Below are positions 8,298-17,078 of a stretch of 64,000 nt of DNA, one piece after another. The stretch covers positions 62,001 to 126,000 of the forward strand of contig NZ_JABUOU010000002.1 of assembly GCF_013344475.1 (NCBI RefSeq), read 5' to 3'. The position numbers and the translations under genes were made by a program. Numbering within the stretch: position 1 is the first letter of the stretch; every line of letters begins with the position of its first letter. The stretch comes from Martelella limonii (GTDB lineage: Bacteria > Pseudomonadota > Alphaproteobacteria > Rhizobiales > Rhizobiaceae). The notes beneath the pieces were generated by a model. That model had not been told where the DNA came from, did no database searches, and was given only the letters and a program-made list of their open reading frames with translations.

Positions 8298-9428
8298 TCA
8301 GAAAAGGCTGAGCTGGGCGCCGCCGCCATCGGGCGCGGCAAACAGATCCTCGCGCAGCGCCGTGGAACGCCGCATCAGATGAAGCCGCTTGACCGCCATC
8401 TCGAAGCGGCGGGCAATCTGCCAGGCATAGGGTCCGCTGCCTTTCATCCGCTTGCCGAATTCGGCATCGTAGTCCTTGCCGCCGCGCATGGAGCGGATCA
8501 GGCTCATCACATGACGATAACGGTCCGGGTGATGTTCCAGAAGCCAGTCCTTGAACAGCGGCGCGACTTCGAGCGGAAGCCTGAGCAGGATATAGCTTGC
8601 CTCCGTCGCCCCGGCGGCAGCGCCGCTGTCGAGAATGCGCTCAAGTTCGTGATCGGTGAGAACCGGGATGATCGGGGCTACCGAAATGCCGACGGGGATG
8701 CCCGCGCCGGAAAGAGCGCGGATCGTTTCAAGCCTGCGGGGCGGGGTGGCGGCGCGCGGTTCCATCGCGCGCGCAAGCTTCCGGTCAAGCGTCGTCACCG
8801 ACATCTGGACCTTCACCAGATGCTTTTCCGCCATGGCCGACAGGATATCGAGATCGCGCAGGATCAGCGCGGACTTGGTGGTGATCGATACCGGATGGTT
8901 GGCGTCGGCCAGCACTTCCAGCACCTGACGCATGATCCGCCACTCCTTTTCGACTGGCTGATAAGGGTCGGTATTGGTGCCGATCGCAATCGTCTTCGCA
9001 CGGTAGCCCGGTTTCGAAAGCTCACGCGCGAGCTGGCGCGGCGCATCCGGCTTGGCAAAAAGCTTGGTTTCGAAGTCAAGACCGGCAGACAGCCCCATGA
9101 AGCCATGGGTCGGGCGGGCGAAGCAATAGATGCAGCCATGCTCGCAGCCGCGATAAGGATTGATCGAGCGCTCGAAGGGAACATCCGGGGAGGCATTGCG
9201 GGTGATGATCGACTTCACCTTCTCGACCTGCACCTCCGTGGAGAAGGCTGGCAGATCCTCGTCGATCTCCCAGCCGTCGTCGAAGCGTTCGCGGCTTTGC
9301 GGTTCGAACCTGCCGGAAGGATTGGCAGTCGCGGCGCGGCCACGTCTGCGCGCAGTTTCGATCGGCTCGAAGTGATGGGCCGAGGACGGCGTGATGCCGG
9401 CGATGTCCATATTGAATGCGTCGTCCAT
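8298..9428 (-). CDS. PA0069-family radical SAM protein
   Basis: A 376-aa radical S-adenosylmethionine protein of the PA0069/SplB-like family. RGCEHGCIYCFARP supplies the CxxxCxxC cysteines for a 4Fe-4S cluster, followed by THGF and the AIGTNTDPYQPVEK segment seen throughout this family. The molecular substrate is unknown; relatives include spore photoproduct lyase, but this gene is in non-sporulating bacteria and DNA-photoproduct repair should not be assumed. The ATG at 9428 has GGGAG at good spacing; an ATG at 9434 is also possible. It lies upstream of rnhB on the same strand, with a structured gap between them. Confidence 0.88.
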   Translation of the reverse strand: MDDAFNMDIAGITPSSAHHFEPIETARRRGRAATANPSGRFEPQSRERFDDGWEIDEDLPAFSTEVQVEKVKSIITRNASPDVPFERSINPYRGCEHGCIYCFARPTHGFMGLSAGLDFETKLFAKPDAPRQLARELSKPGYRAKTIAIGTNTDPYQPVEKEWRIMRQVLEVLADANHPVSITTKSALILRDLDILSAMAEKHLVKVQMSVTTLDRKLARAMEPRAATPPRRLETIRALSGAGIPVGISVAPIIPVLTDHELERILDSGAAAGATEASYILLRLPLEVAPLFKDWLLEHHPDRYRHVMSLIRSMRGGKDYDAEFGKRMKGSGPYAWQIARRFEMAVKRLHLMRRSTALREDLFAAPDGGGAQLSLF

Positions 9429-9588
9429 GATCATCTCCCGTCGCGCTTGCCGAGGAGGCACCCATCGGCAGCGCATTGAGGGAAATATAGGACATGGTTA
9501 AGAACAAAACAAGAACATAAACCATGGCTCCCGCTGCATGTGGTCGTTTTCCCTTGGCAAGACCCCCTTAATCTGGGTATTTAGCGTC

Positions 9589-10107
9589 ATGATTAGCGTG
9601 CTGATTGAAAGCAGAAATCAGGAAGCCGAGCTTGCCCACACACTGTCCGCCCTCGTTTCGGGCGCGGTCGAAGGGCTTGTCAGCGATGTCATCGTTCTGG
9701 AACATGGTGCAAATGAGGGTGTCGAGCGGGTCGCTGACGCCGCCGGTTGCCGCTTCCTGCGGTCATGGAACCTGCCCGATGTCATCGCAGAAGCGCGGGG
9801 CAACTGGATTCTCGTGCTTGAGCCCGGAGCCAGGCCGTTGTCCGGATGGGTCGAGGCGGTTTCCGAACATATCGCGCTTGAAGAGCGGGCAGCGCGGTTT
9901 TCCCTTTCAAGACGCCACCGCCGCTCGCTGTGGAAGCGCCTGTTTTCGCGCCCCTGCGCGCTCGAAGTCGGCGTGCTGATGCCGAAGGCAATGGCGGTGG
10001 AGAAGGCGTCGAGCGCGGGTGATTCGCCTTTCCTGCTTGCACGCAGACAGGTCACGCGAAGGCTCTCCTGCGAAATCATTCCCGCATGGGCAATGCTGCG
10101 CGCCTGA
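9589..10107 (+). CDS. small glycosyltransferase family 2-like protein
   Basis: A 172-aa protein resembling the N-terminal nucleotide-binding part of GT-A glycosyltransferases: MISVLIESRNQEAELAHTL, then DVIVLEHGANEGVERVAD and GNWILVLEPGARPLSGWVEA, where a DxD-type motif is normally expected. A clear metal-binding DxD is absent and the length is about half of an active GT2, so it may be non-catalytic. A conserved homologue occurs next to moaB in other rhizobia as far as I recall. The start at 9589 begins the fold directly; an in-frame ATG at 9538 would add a 17-residue leader. It converges with moaB. Confidence 0.65.
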   Translation: MISVLIESRNQEAELAHTLSALVSGAVEGLVSDVIVLEHGANEGVERVADAAGCRFLRSWNLPDVIAEARGNWILVLEPGARPLSGWVEAVSEHIALEERAARFSLSRRHRRSLWKRLFSRPCALEVGVLMPKAMAVEKASSAGDSPFLLARRQVTRRLSCEIIPAWAMLRA

Positions 10108-10128
10108 TGCGCGTTTGCCGCCTGATGC

Positions 10129-10662
10129 TCAGGTCTTGCGCTTCAGGTGCTCCTCGAGCCGCGGCATGATCTCCACGAAATTGCAGGGTGCGTGCCGGTA
10201 GTCGAACTGCTGGGCGATGATGCCGTCCCAGCCATCCTTGCAGGCGCCGGGCGAGCCCGGCAGCACGAAAACGAAGGTCCGCCCGACAAGACCGGCGGTC
10301 GCCCGCGACTGGACGGTGGAGGTTCCGATCTTTTCGAACGAGATCCGATGAAAGATCGCGGAAAATCCGTCCATCCTCTTGTCGAACAGCGGCTCGATCG
10401 CCTCGGGCGTGACGTCGCGGCCGGTAAAGCCGGTTCCGCCGGTTGTGATCACCACGTCGATTGCATCATTGGCGGCCCACTCCTGCACAGCCGCGGCAAT
10501 GGCCGCCCTGTCATCGCCGACGATCCTGCGATCGGCAAGCAGATGCCCTGCCTGTTCGATCCGTTCGGCAAGCGTTGTTCCCGACCGGTCATCGGAAAGC
10601 GAGCGGGTGTCGGACACCGTCAGCACGGCAAAGCGCACCGGAATGAAGGGGCGATCGCTCAT
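10129..10662 (-). CDS. moaB: molybdenum cofactor biosynthesis protein MoaB
   Basis: A 177-aa MoaB/MogA-family protein involved in adenylating molybdopterin before molybdenum insertion. VVITTGGTGFTGRDVTPEAI is the molybdopterin-binding motif, and LPGSPGACKDGWDGI is typical near the C-terminus. The ATG at 10662 overlaps the ispE stop as ATGA (10659-10662), and AGGAG lies upstream inside ispE, so the two genes are coupled. The alternative longer form (from 10701) adds 13 unconserved residues. No other molybdenum cofactor gene is in the window. Confidence 0.92.
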   Translation of the reverse strand: MSDRPFIPVRFAVLTVSDTRSLSDDRSGTTLAERIEQAGHLLADRRIVGDDRAAIAAAVQEWAANDAIDVVITTGGTGFTGRDVTPEAIEPLFDKRMDGFSAIFHRISFEKIGTSTVQSRATAGLVGRTFVFVLPGSPGACKDGWDGIIAQQFDYRHAPCNFVEIMPRLEEHLKRKT

Positions 10663-11543
10663 CGGCTTTCTCCTTGTGCTTTCGTGGCAACAACAAACCA
10701 TTCGGGGAAGGCTGAGGAAAGGTTGCGCGCTGCAGCGTCGGCTTCCGCCTCATTGCCGTAGATCCCGAAACAGGTCGCGCCGGAGCCGGACATGCGCACC
10801 AGCATGGCTTCCGTCTCGCAAACCGCATCCATCACGGCGTTGATAACCGGCGCAATGCCGCTTGCGGCAATCTGAAGGTCGTTGCGGCTTTTTTTGATCA
10901 GGCAAAGCCAGTCTTCCTTCGACTGCGGCATGGGGCCATCGAGCATCGGCGCGTTGTCGCGCTGCGTCAGGGCCCGGAATATGGATGGCGTCGAGACCGG
11001 CTGCAGCGGATTGACGAGAACGAGGTGAAGGTCGGGAAGACCGGATGCCGGCGTCAGCGCTTCGCCGATCCCGCGCGCAAGCAGCGGCCGGCCCATCAGG
11101 CACATCGGAACATCGGCCCCGAGCGAAAGCGCCTGCTCCGGCGAAACGGTCTCCGCCAGATTCCAGAAGCGCGCAAGCCCGCGGAGCGTCGCCGCTGCAT
11201 CCGCAGACCCGCCGCCGATGCCGGAGGCGGGCGGCAGCCGCTTTTCCAGATGGATATGGACCGGGCGGGCGCGTTTGCCCTGAGCCTCTGCATGTGCGCG
11301 CACAAGGTTGCGCGCCTTCAGGACGAGGTTGCCAGTGTCCGGATCGTCGCCGCGCGGCAGCTCGTCGCCGAAGCGGCCCGACAGCGTGAAACGGTCGCTG
11401 TCGGCTTCGTTGAACGTCAGAATGTCGCCGAAATCGGCGAAGGTCACCAGCGTATCAAGCAGGTGATAACCGTCGCTTCGACGCCCCGTGACGTGAAGCG
11501 CAAGGTTTATCTTGGCGCGGGCGTGAAGCGTCGCGCCGGCCAT
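10659..11543 (-). CDS. ispE: 4-diphosphocytidyl-2-C-methyl-D-erythritol kinase IspE
   Basis: A 294-aa GHMP-family kinase of the MEP isoprenoid pathway, phosphorylating CDP-methylerythritol at the 2-hydroxyl. The N-terminal ARAKINLALHVTGRRSDGYH, the ATP-binding PPASGIGGGSADAA and the C-terminal VRMSGSGATCFGIY are the three diagnostic motifs. The start at 11543 (MAGATLHARAKINL) is 5 bp after the stop of the TPR gene; longer reading frames only translate the end of that gene in another frame. It lies beside a polyprenyl diphosphate synthase, which uses products of this pathway. Confidence 0.95.
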   Translation of the reverse strand: MAGATLHARAKINLALHVTGRRSDGYHLLDTLVTFADFGDILTFNEADSDRFTLSGRFGDELPRGDDPDTGNLVLKARNLVRAHAEAQGKRARPVHIHLEKRLPPASGIGGGSADAAATLRGLARFWNLAETVSPEQALSLGADVPMCLMGRPLLARGIGEALTPASGLPDLHLVLVNPLQPVSTPSIFRALTQRDNAPMLDGPMPQSKEDWLCLIKKSRNDLQIAASGIAPVINAVMDAVCETEAMLVRMSGSGATCFGIYGNEAEADAAARNLSSAFPEWFVVATKAQGESR

Positions 11544-11548
11544 GGTGG

Positions 11549-13327
11549 TCACGGCGTCTTGACGGCGTCTCCGTCTCCCTCGGGTGCGCTGGCGACCGGC
11601 GCTTCCTCGTTTTCGGGCGTCAGCCCGTTGGCGATCTTGTCTTCGAGGGATGGCACCAGATCTTCGGGCGGATCGCCGGCCAGCGCCTTCCTCCACTCGT
11701 AGATCGCTTCGAGCTTGCGTCCGACCTTCCAGTAGGCATCGCCCAGATGGCCGCTGATCGTCGGATCGCCGGTGTCCAGAGATACGGCGCGTTCAAGCTC
11801 GCGCACGGCCTCTTCATAGCGGCCGAGCTTGTAGAAGGCCCAGCCGAGCGAATCGACGATGTAGCCGTCATCCGGGCGCTGATCGACGGCTTGCTGGATC
11901 AGGTCCAGCCCCTCGTCGAGATTGATCCCCTGATCGATCCAGGAGTAGCCGAGATAATTCAGAACCTGCGGCTGGTTGGGATAGAGCTCCAGCGCTTTCT
12001 TGAAGTCTGCTTCCGCCTTGTCCCATTGTTTCAGCCGCTCATAGGCAATGCCGCGACGGTAGAAGATGCCCCAGTCCTCCAAAGCCGCGACCGGGCCGAT
12101 ATGGTCGACGGCCTGGTTGAGGATGTCCGCCATCGCCTCGAAATTCTTCTCCTGCGAGTAGACGCCGGAAAGCGCCAGATAGGCGCGCCTGTCATCCGGA
12201 TCCTCCTTGATCACGGCAAGAAGGTGGTCCTGGGCTTCGTCAAGCCGGTCGAGCCCGGCAAGCGCCAGGCCCTGCTGCAGCTCGGCAAGCCGGTACTGCG
12301 GCGCAGATGCCGGAATACGCGAGAAATAGGAAAGCGCCCGTTCCGGCTTGTCGTCGGCAGCGGCAACAATGCCCTGAAGGTAGAGCACGTCGGTGTCGTA
12401 TGGCGCCATCGCTTCGGCGAGCGCCAGGTAAAGCTTCACGATGTCGTCGCTGCCCCCCTGGTTCAGCGCTGCCGCCACTTCGAACAGAACGCTGCCGGCA
12501 CCTTCTGCCGCGGTCTCCGGAAGGCTCTGCATCGGATCGCCGGCTTCGATGCGTTCGCGCACCGGGTTCAGCACGGCCGGGTTCAGGCCATAGGTCTCGG
12601 CCGTCGAAACCGTGTCCAGCGCCTTGCGGGTATTGCCCGCCTCGGCCTCGATTGCGGCAAGCGCGATGACGGTCTTCAACATGGTGTCGGGCGAGGTGCC
12701 GCCGCCTTCGCGGTCCAGAAGCGCCGCGTTGAAATAGCGGCGCGCCTTATCGGTGTCGCCGGATGCCGCGGCAATCGCGCCGGCATTGTAGTTGGTGAAG
12801 AGATCATACCAGGGCGGGCCGGAGAGCGCATCGATCGTCTTCAACGCCTCGCTGGTCTTCCCGTCGCCATACTGCGCCCAGGCCACCAGCAATCCCGCGA
12901 CCAGATCGTTGAGCGGCGCTCCACCATAGGCCTTGAAATGCGGAATGGCCTCTTCGTAGCGCTTGTCCTGCAGCGCCGCGAGGCCAAGCGAAAGGTCGCG
13001 CAGCGGAACAAGCTGCGGCTCGTCCGAGGTCTTGGGCGCCTGCGCTTCGGCGGCCTTCAGATCGCCGTTGAAGATCAGCGTGATGAACAGCTGATTGTTG
13101 GTGCCGATATCATAGGGTTCATGCTGCAGCGCGCGGCGGAAATAGGCAATCGCGCGCTCCAGGTCATTGTCCATGGCTGCGGTCTGGCCTGCCAGCAATG
13201 CACCCGCGAAGCTGAGCGCGCCCTGCGCGTCATACACAGGATCGCTGACGATCGCGTCCTTGGCAAGCGCCGGCAGCGGCAAGACAAGTGCTGCGGCAAG
13301 AAGTGTCGTCCTCAGGCGGCGTTTCAT
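11549..13327 (-). CDS. exported tetratricopeptide-repeat protein
   Basis: A 592-aa protein with an N-terminal signal peptide (MKRRLRTTLLAAALVLPLPALA, cleavage near residue 22) followed by many TPR units, for example ERAIAYFRRALQHEPYDIGT, GRYEEAVRELERAVSLDTGD and AEADFKKALELYPNQPQVL. TPRs mediate protein-protein contacts, so a periplasmic scaffold role is likely, but no partner is shown. The tail is acidic and Pro/Ala rich (ENEEAPVASAPEGDGD). The start at 13327 is chosen for the signal peptide and a GGAGCGGAG upstream. It is followed at 5 bp by ispE and preceded by the polyprenyl synthase gene, an order kept in Rhizobiaceae. Confidence 0.85.
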   Translation of the reverse strand: MKRRLRTTLLAAALVLPLPALAKDAIVSDPVYDAQGALSFAGALLAGQTAAMDNDLERAIAYFRRALQHEPYDIGTNNQLFITLIFNGDLKAAEAQAPKTSDEPQLVPLRDLSLGLAALQDKRYEEAIPHFKAYGGAPLNDLVAGLLVAWAQYGDGKTSEALKTIDALSGPPWYDLFTNYNAGAIAAASGDTDKARRYFNAALLDREGGGTSPDTMLKTVIALAAIEAEAGNTRKALDTVSTAETYGLNPAVLNPVRERIEAGDPMQSLPETAAEGAGSVLFEVAAALNQGGSDDIVKLYLALAEAMAPYDTDVLYLQGIVAAADDKPERALSYFSRIPASAPQYRLAELQQGLALAGLDRLDEAQDHLLAVIKEDPDDRRAYLALSGVYSQEKNFEAMADILNQAVDHIGPVAALEDWGIFYRRGIAYERLKQWDKAEADFKKALELYPNQPQVLNYLGYSWIDQGINLDEGLDLIQQAVDQRPDDGYIVDSLGWAFYKLGRYEEAVRELERAVSLDTGDPTISGHLGDAYWKVGRKLEAIYEWRKALAGDPPEDLVPSLEDKIANGLTPENEEAPVASAPEGDGDAVKTP

Positions 13328-13380
13328 CAGGCTCCGCTCCCTTTCATGTGCTGTGCAGGCATTTGCAGGCCGCGCGCCGG

Positions 13381-14397
13381 TCAATTGATCCGCGCGATGC
13401 AGAAATCGATCACTTCCTCAAGCGCATGCCGGCCGGCGGAGTGCGGCAGGCCCGACAGCGCATCGCGCGCCGCCTCGCCGTAAGACAGGGCACGCTCGAC
13501 AGAATCGGCAAGCGCGCCATGTTTCTTGATGAGGATTCGGGCTTTTTCGAGAGCCTTGTCATCATTCTGGCCGTCTTCGATGGCGCTGCGCCAGAAAGCC
13601 TTCTCGCTGTCGTCACCTCGCTGATAGGCAAGGATGATCGGCATCGTCACCTTGCCCTCGCGGAAGTCGTCGCCGACATTCTTGCCGAGATCGGCGCTGT
13701 TGCCGCCGTAATCAAGCACATCATCGACAAGCTGGAAGGCAATGCCGAGCGCCATGCCGTAATCGCGCATCGCCTTGCGGTCGGCATCGGATGCGCCGGC
13801 AATGATCGGGCCGACTTCGGCAGCGGCTGCAAACAGCTCCGCCGTCTTGCCCCGGATCACGGAAATGTAGTCTTCCTCGGATGTTTCCATCTTCTTCGAG
13901 ACGGAAAGCTGCAGCACTTCGCCCTCGGCAATCACCGCAGCGGCATCGGAAAGCACGGAAAGCGCTTCCATGGAACCGGTCTCGACCATCATCCGGAAGG
14001 ACTGGCCAAGCAGGAAATCACCCACCAGAACGCTCGCCTGGTTGCCCCAGATCATCCGCGCGCTGGACTTGCCGCGCCGCATGTCGCTCTCGTCAACCAC
14101 GTCGTCGTGCAGCAGGGTGGCGGTGTGCATGAACTCGACGCTGGTGGCGAGCCGGATATGGTGATCGCCGCGATAACCGTAGAGCGCTGCGGTCGCGAGA
14201 GTCAGCATCGGACGCAGCCGTTTGCCACCCGAGGAAATCAGATGGTTGGCAACTTCGGGAATCATCTCGACGTCGGATCCGGCCTTCGACAGGATGAGCG
14301 CATTGACGCGTTCCATGTCGGCTTTCGTCATGTCGACGATGGGCTTGACCGAGCCTGCGGATTTGTTCTCTTTTACCAGTGGTGTAACGGCGCCCAA
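13381..14397 (-). CDS. octa-/decaprenyl diphosphate synthase
   Basis: A 338-aa trans-prenyltransferase that makes the long polyprenyl diphosphate tail of ubiquinone. The first Asp-rich motif is LLHDDVVDESDMRRG and the second is QLVDDVLDYGG; GGKRLRP is the substrate-binding basic motif. Rhizobial orthologues usually make the decaprenyl chain of Q10, but chain length cannot be read from sequence alone. I prefer the TTG at 14397, which gives (M)GAVTPLVKENKSAG like homologues and has AAGGAG 9-10 nt upstream; a start at 14433 would add 12 residues with no matching Shine-Dalgarno. Confidence 0.92.
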   Translation of the reverse strand: MGAVTPLVKENKSAGSVKPIVDMTKADMERVNALILSKAGSDVEMIPEVANHLISSGGKRLRPMLTLATAALYGYRGDHHIRLATSVEFMHTATLLHDDVVDESDMRRGKSSARMIWGNQASVLVGDFLLGQSFRMMVETGSMEALSVLSDAAAVIAEGEVLQLSVSKKMETSEEDYISVIRGKTAELFAAAAEVGPIIAGASDADRKAMRDYGMALGIAFQLVDDVLDYGGNSADLGKNVGDDFREGKVTMPIILAYQRGDDSEKAFWRSAIEDGQNDDKALEKARILIKKHGALADSVERALSYGEAARDALSGLPHSAGRHALEEVIDFCIARIN

Positions 14398-14499
14398 GTG
14401 AGCTCGCTCCTTTTCATGCAATCCAGCCGACAATAGGCAGCGGTGTCAGCAGCGACAAGGGGTGACGGTTCCTTTTTAATCGAAATTCAGGAGTGATGA

Positions 14500-14730
14500 A
14501 TGGCCCTTACCAAACTGATGCGGACCAATGATGCCGTGGTTCTGGGCCTCGTGGAAAGCCTGCTGAAGGAGGCTGGTATTCACTTCTTCGTGGCGGATCA
14601 GTCGATGAGCATCATGGAAGGCTCGCTCGGCCTTCTGCCGCGACGGCTGATGGTGGATGAGAGCGACGAGGCGGAGGCGAGGGCGCTTTTGACCGATGCG
14701 GGTCTCGGCAAGGAGCTTGAGCCGGAATGA
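14500..14730 (+). CDS. DUF2007 domain protein
   Basis: A 76-aa cytoplasmic protein of the DUF2007 (putative signal-transducing) family. ALTKLMRTNDAVVLGLVESLLKEAGI and the later RRLMVDESDEAEARALLTDAG are typical: a small ferredoxin-like fold in which the last helix lists acidic residues. Function is unknown. It overlaps the next gene by the 4-bp ATGA at 14727-14730, so it is probably co-translated with the tRNA methyltransferase. The start is preceded by AGGAGTG. Confidence 0.82.
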   Translation: MALTKLMRTNDAVVLGLVESLLKEAGIHFFVADQSMSIMEGSLGLLPRRLMVDESDEAEARALLTDAGLGKELEPE

Positions 14731-15527
14731 CGGAGGAGACCGTCGACGCCTTTCATCGCGGCGCCTTTTACCTTGTCCAGCCCAAGGGCAGGGGGCACCG
14801 CGCCGGCATGGATGCCATGCTGCTTGCCGCGATGGTGGGCCCGCTTCAGCCGGGCGGGAAAGGGCCGCTCAAGGTTGCCGATCTCGGCGCGGGCGCTGGC
14901 GCCGCGGGCTTTGCCGTCGCGTCCCGGATTCCGGAGGCGGAGGTGTCGCTTTTCGAACTGTCGCCCGAAATGGCCGACTATGCGCGCCGCTCAGCGGCAC
15001 TGAGCGAGAATGAAGCGACAAATCAGCGCATCCGCGTGTTCGAAGCCGATGTGACCCTGAAAGGTGCCGCCCGCAACGCGGCAGGGCTTGTCGATGACGG
15101 CTTCGACCACGTCATCATGAACCCGCCCTTCAACGAGGCGCGGGATCGCAAGACGCCCGATCCGTTGAAGCAGGTCGCCCATGCCATGGCAGAGGGCCTG
15201 TTCGAGGCATGGATCCGCACGGCGGGCGCGATCCTGAGGCCGGGCGGCCAGCTGTCGCTGATCGCCCGCCCGCAATCGCTCGCCGAGATCATCGCCGCCT
15301 GCGGAAAGCGATTCGGCGGGCTCGAGATCACGCCGGTCCATGCCCGCGCCGAAGAGGATGCCTTCCGGATCCTCGTGAGTGCGATCAAGGGATCGCGTGC
15401 CCGCCTGCAGATGCGGCCGGCCTTCATCATGCATGGACAAGACGGTCATGCCTTTCTTGGAGCTGTTGACGACCTCAACAACGGCCGTTCGCACTATCCT
15501 CGCCGCGTGACCGGTAAATCCGTCTGA
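14727..15527 (+). CDS. TrmN6-like SAM-dependent methyltransferase
   Basis: A 266-aa class I methyltransferase of the tRNA1(Val) adenine-37 N6-methyltransferase (YfiC/TrmN6) type. VADLGAGAGAAGFAVASR is the SAM-binding motif I, and HVIMNPPFNEARDRKTPDP contains the NPPF catalytic motif used by N6-adenine and N5-glutamine methyltransferases. The substrate is inferred from family membership; a different N-methyl target is possible. It starts within the stop of the DUF2007 gene, and the S49 peptidase follows 88 bp downstream. Confidence 0.85.
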   Translation: MTEETVDAFHRGAFYLVQPKGRGHRAGMDAMLLAAMVGPLQPGGKGPLKVADLGAGAGAAGFAVASRIPEAEVSLFELSPEMADYARRSAALSENEATNQRIRVFEADVTLKGAARNAAGLVDDGFDHVIMNPPFNEARDRKTPDPLKQVAHAMAEGLFEAWIRTAGAILRPGGQLSLIARPQSLAEIIAACGKRFGGLEITPVHARAEEDAFRILVSAIKGSRARLQMRPAFIMHGQDGHAFLGAVDDLNNGRSHYPRRVTGKSV

Positions 15528-15615
15528 TTGCAGGCTTTTTCCGCCGTCTTGCCCTTGTCTTCCGCGCTTTCACGCATACATGCGCTCCATCGAGATTGAA
15601 CGCCGAGAGGATGCG

Positions 15616-16476
15616 ATGAAAAGCCTGATTGCCGGTCTGGTGCCGAAGAAGTTCCGCAAGGACAAGACGATCGTCCCGGTCGTGCGGCTTGCCGGCACGA
15701 TCATGGCGAGCAATTCCCCGGGACGGCGCAATCTGAACCTTGCAACCGTCGCGCCTGCTCTCGAGAAGGCGTTTGCGATGAAGGATGCGCCCTGCGTCGC
15801 CATCTCGCTCAATTCGCCGGGCGGCTCGCCGGTGCAGTCTCGGCTGATCTATCAGCGCATCCGCGCGCTGTCCCAGGAGAAGCGGAAGACGGTGCTGATC
15901 TTCGTCGAGGATGTCGCTGCCTCCGGCGGCTACATGATCGCCCTTGCAGGCGACGAGATCCTTGTCGATCCGACTTCGATCGTCGGCTCCATCGGCGTGG
16001 TATCGGGCGGCTTCGGCTTCACCGGGCTGATCGACAAGATCGGCGTCGAGCGCCGGGTCTATACCTCCGGCGAGAACAAGGTGATGCTCGATCCGTTCCA
16101 GCCCGAGAAGCAGAAGGATGTCGAATTCCTCAAGGGCCTGCAGAACGAAATCCATCAGGTCTTCATCGAAATGGTCAAGGAGCGTCGCGGCGCCAAGCTG
16201 TCCGATGATCCCGAGCTGTTCTCCGGCCTGTTCTGGAGCGGTCTCGGCGGCGTCGAGCGCGGGCTTGTCGATGGCGTCGGCGATATGCGCACGGTGCTGA
16301 AGAGCCGCTATGGCGACAAGGTTGAACTGAAGCTCGTCACAGGCCCGTCGACCATGCTCGGGCGCAAGCTTCCCGGCGTCAGCGGCATCAGCGGCGAGGA
16401 AATCGCCGCAGGCCTGGCAACGGGTCTTGCCGAAACGGCAGAAGATCGCGCATTATGGGCGCGGTACGGCCTGTGA
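15616..16476 (+). CDS. S49-family signal-peptide peptidase-like serine protease
   Basis: A 286-aa SppA/SohB-type peptidase. The S49 dyad is visible: Ser103 in VAASGGYMIAL and Lys155 in SGENKVMLDPF. SLNSPGGSP at residue 65 is the conserved substrate-binding strand. It lacks a clear N-terminal transmembrane helix, having instead a basic MKSLIAGLVPKKFRK leader, so it may be peripheral or cytoplasmic, unlike E. coli SppA. The start at 15616 follows GAGAGG; an upstream ATG at 15580 is less well placed. The family degrades cleaved signal peptides or membrane protein fragments; the exact role here is unknown. Confidence 0.88.
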   Translation: MKSLIAGLVPKKFRKDKTIVPVVRLAGTIMASNSPGRRNLNLATVAPALEKAFAMKDAPCVAISLNSPGGSPVQSRLIYQRIRALSQEKRKTVLIFVEDVAASGGYMIALAGDEILVDPTSIVGSIGVVSGGFGFTGLIDKIGVERRVYTSGENKVMLDPFQPEKQKDVEFLKGLQNEIHQVFIEMVKERRGAKLSDDPELFSGLFWSGLGGVERGLVDGVGDMRTVLKSRYGDKVELKLVTGPSTMLGRKLPGVSGISGEEIAAGLATGLAETAEDRALWARYGL

Positions 16477-16518
16477 CCCCATTGAAGAGGATCGCGGCAC
16501 ATTGGGAAGGAGCATGAC

Positions 16519-16707
16519 ATGGGACGACTGATGTTTCTGGCGGCCATCGCCGGCGGTGGCTACATGCTCTACCGCAAGTTCATCAACGATGCAGAAGCCC
16601 TTTCCGCGCGCGGCGACCAGAAGCGCGCCGAACAGAAGAACGGTGCGACCGGGACGCTGGTACAGGACCCGGTGACGGGCGAATACCGCGTCAAGAACGC
16701 CGACTGA
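16519..16707 (+). CDS. small conserved hypothetical protein
   Basis: A 62-aa protein with a hydrophobic N-terminal stretch (MGRLMFLAAIAGGGYMLYRK) that could be a single membrane anchor, followed by a charged tail (DAEALSARGDQKRAEQKNG) and a short VQDPVTGEYRVKN end. I do not recognise a function. GGAAGGAGC before the ATG is a good ribosome-binding site. It lies 42 bp after the S49 peptidase, so it may be co-transcribed; small anchors next to SppA-like proteases could be substrates or partners, but nothing here shows that. Confidence 0.7.
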   Translation: MGRLMFLAAIAGGGYMLYRKFINDAEALSARGDQKRAEQKNGATGTLVQDPVTGEYRVKNAD

Positions 16708-17078
16708 CGCTCCCGATAGTTCTTTCACATCCGTTTCTCCGGCACTGAATGCGAAAAGTCGTGCTTCGTGGTGCGATTTGCCGATGGACTTTTGGCCTTG
16801 CAATCAAGAGGCGCGCGCGCCGCCTATTGCGCTTCGCGGCCTATTGCGCTGTTTACCATCAGGGATGCTCTCTTCCTTCGCCGCTTGCCGCTTCTTTCCG
16901 CACAGTGCTAAGCTCGCCCTTCGAACGGTCAATGGGGATTCGCGCTTACAAGACGCGGCAACCGTTCGGCTGGAGTTGACTGTGCGCCGTATAGAGGCCA
17001 ACTCCGCGGCAAGGGAAGGCGCGGCGGCCATTGGCTTTCGCGACTTCCTCCTTGAGGGACCAAGCGAAGGAGAGGGCC
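16708..17078. other. 371-bp intergenic region with a 12-bp direct repeat
   Basis: No convincing gene is present on either strand; short open frames here lack ribosome-binding sites and homology that I recognise. GCCTATTGCGCT occurs twice, at 16822-16833 and 16839-16850, a 17-bp period that would place both copies on nearly the same side of the helix. The putP promoter must lie in this region but I cannot assign boxes with confidence. Confidence 0.5.

Noticed and set aside
8178-9479. 433-codon plus-strand frame opposite the radical SAM gene
   Set aside because: High-GC antisense frame; the minus-strand protein has a complete CxxxCxxC motif, and this one has no recognisable domain.
11747-13483. 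578-codon plus-strand frame opposite the TPR gene
   Set aside because: Composition typical of an antisense frame; TPR repeats and signal peptide are on the minus strand.
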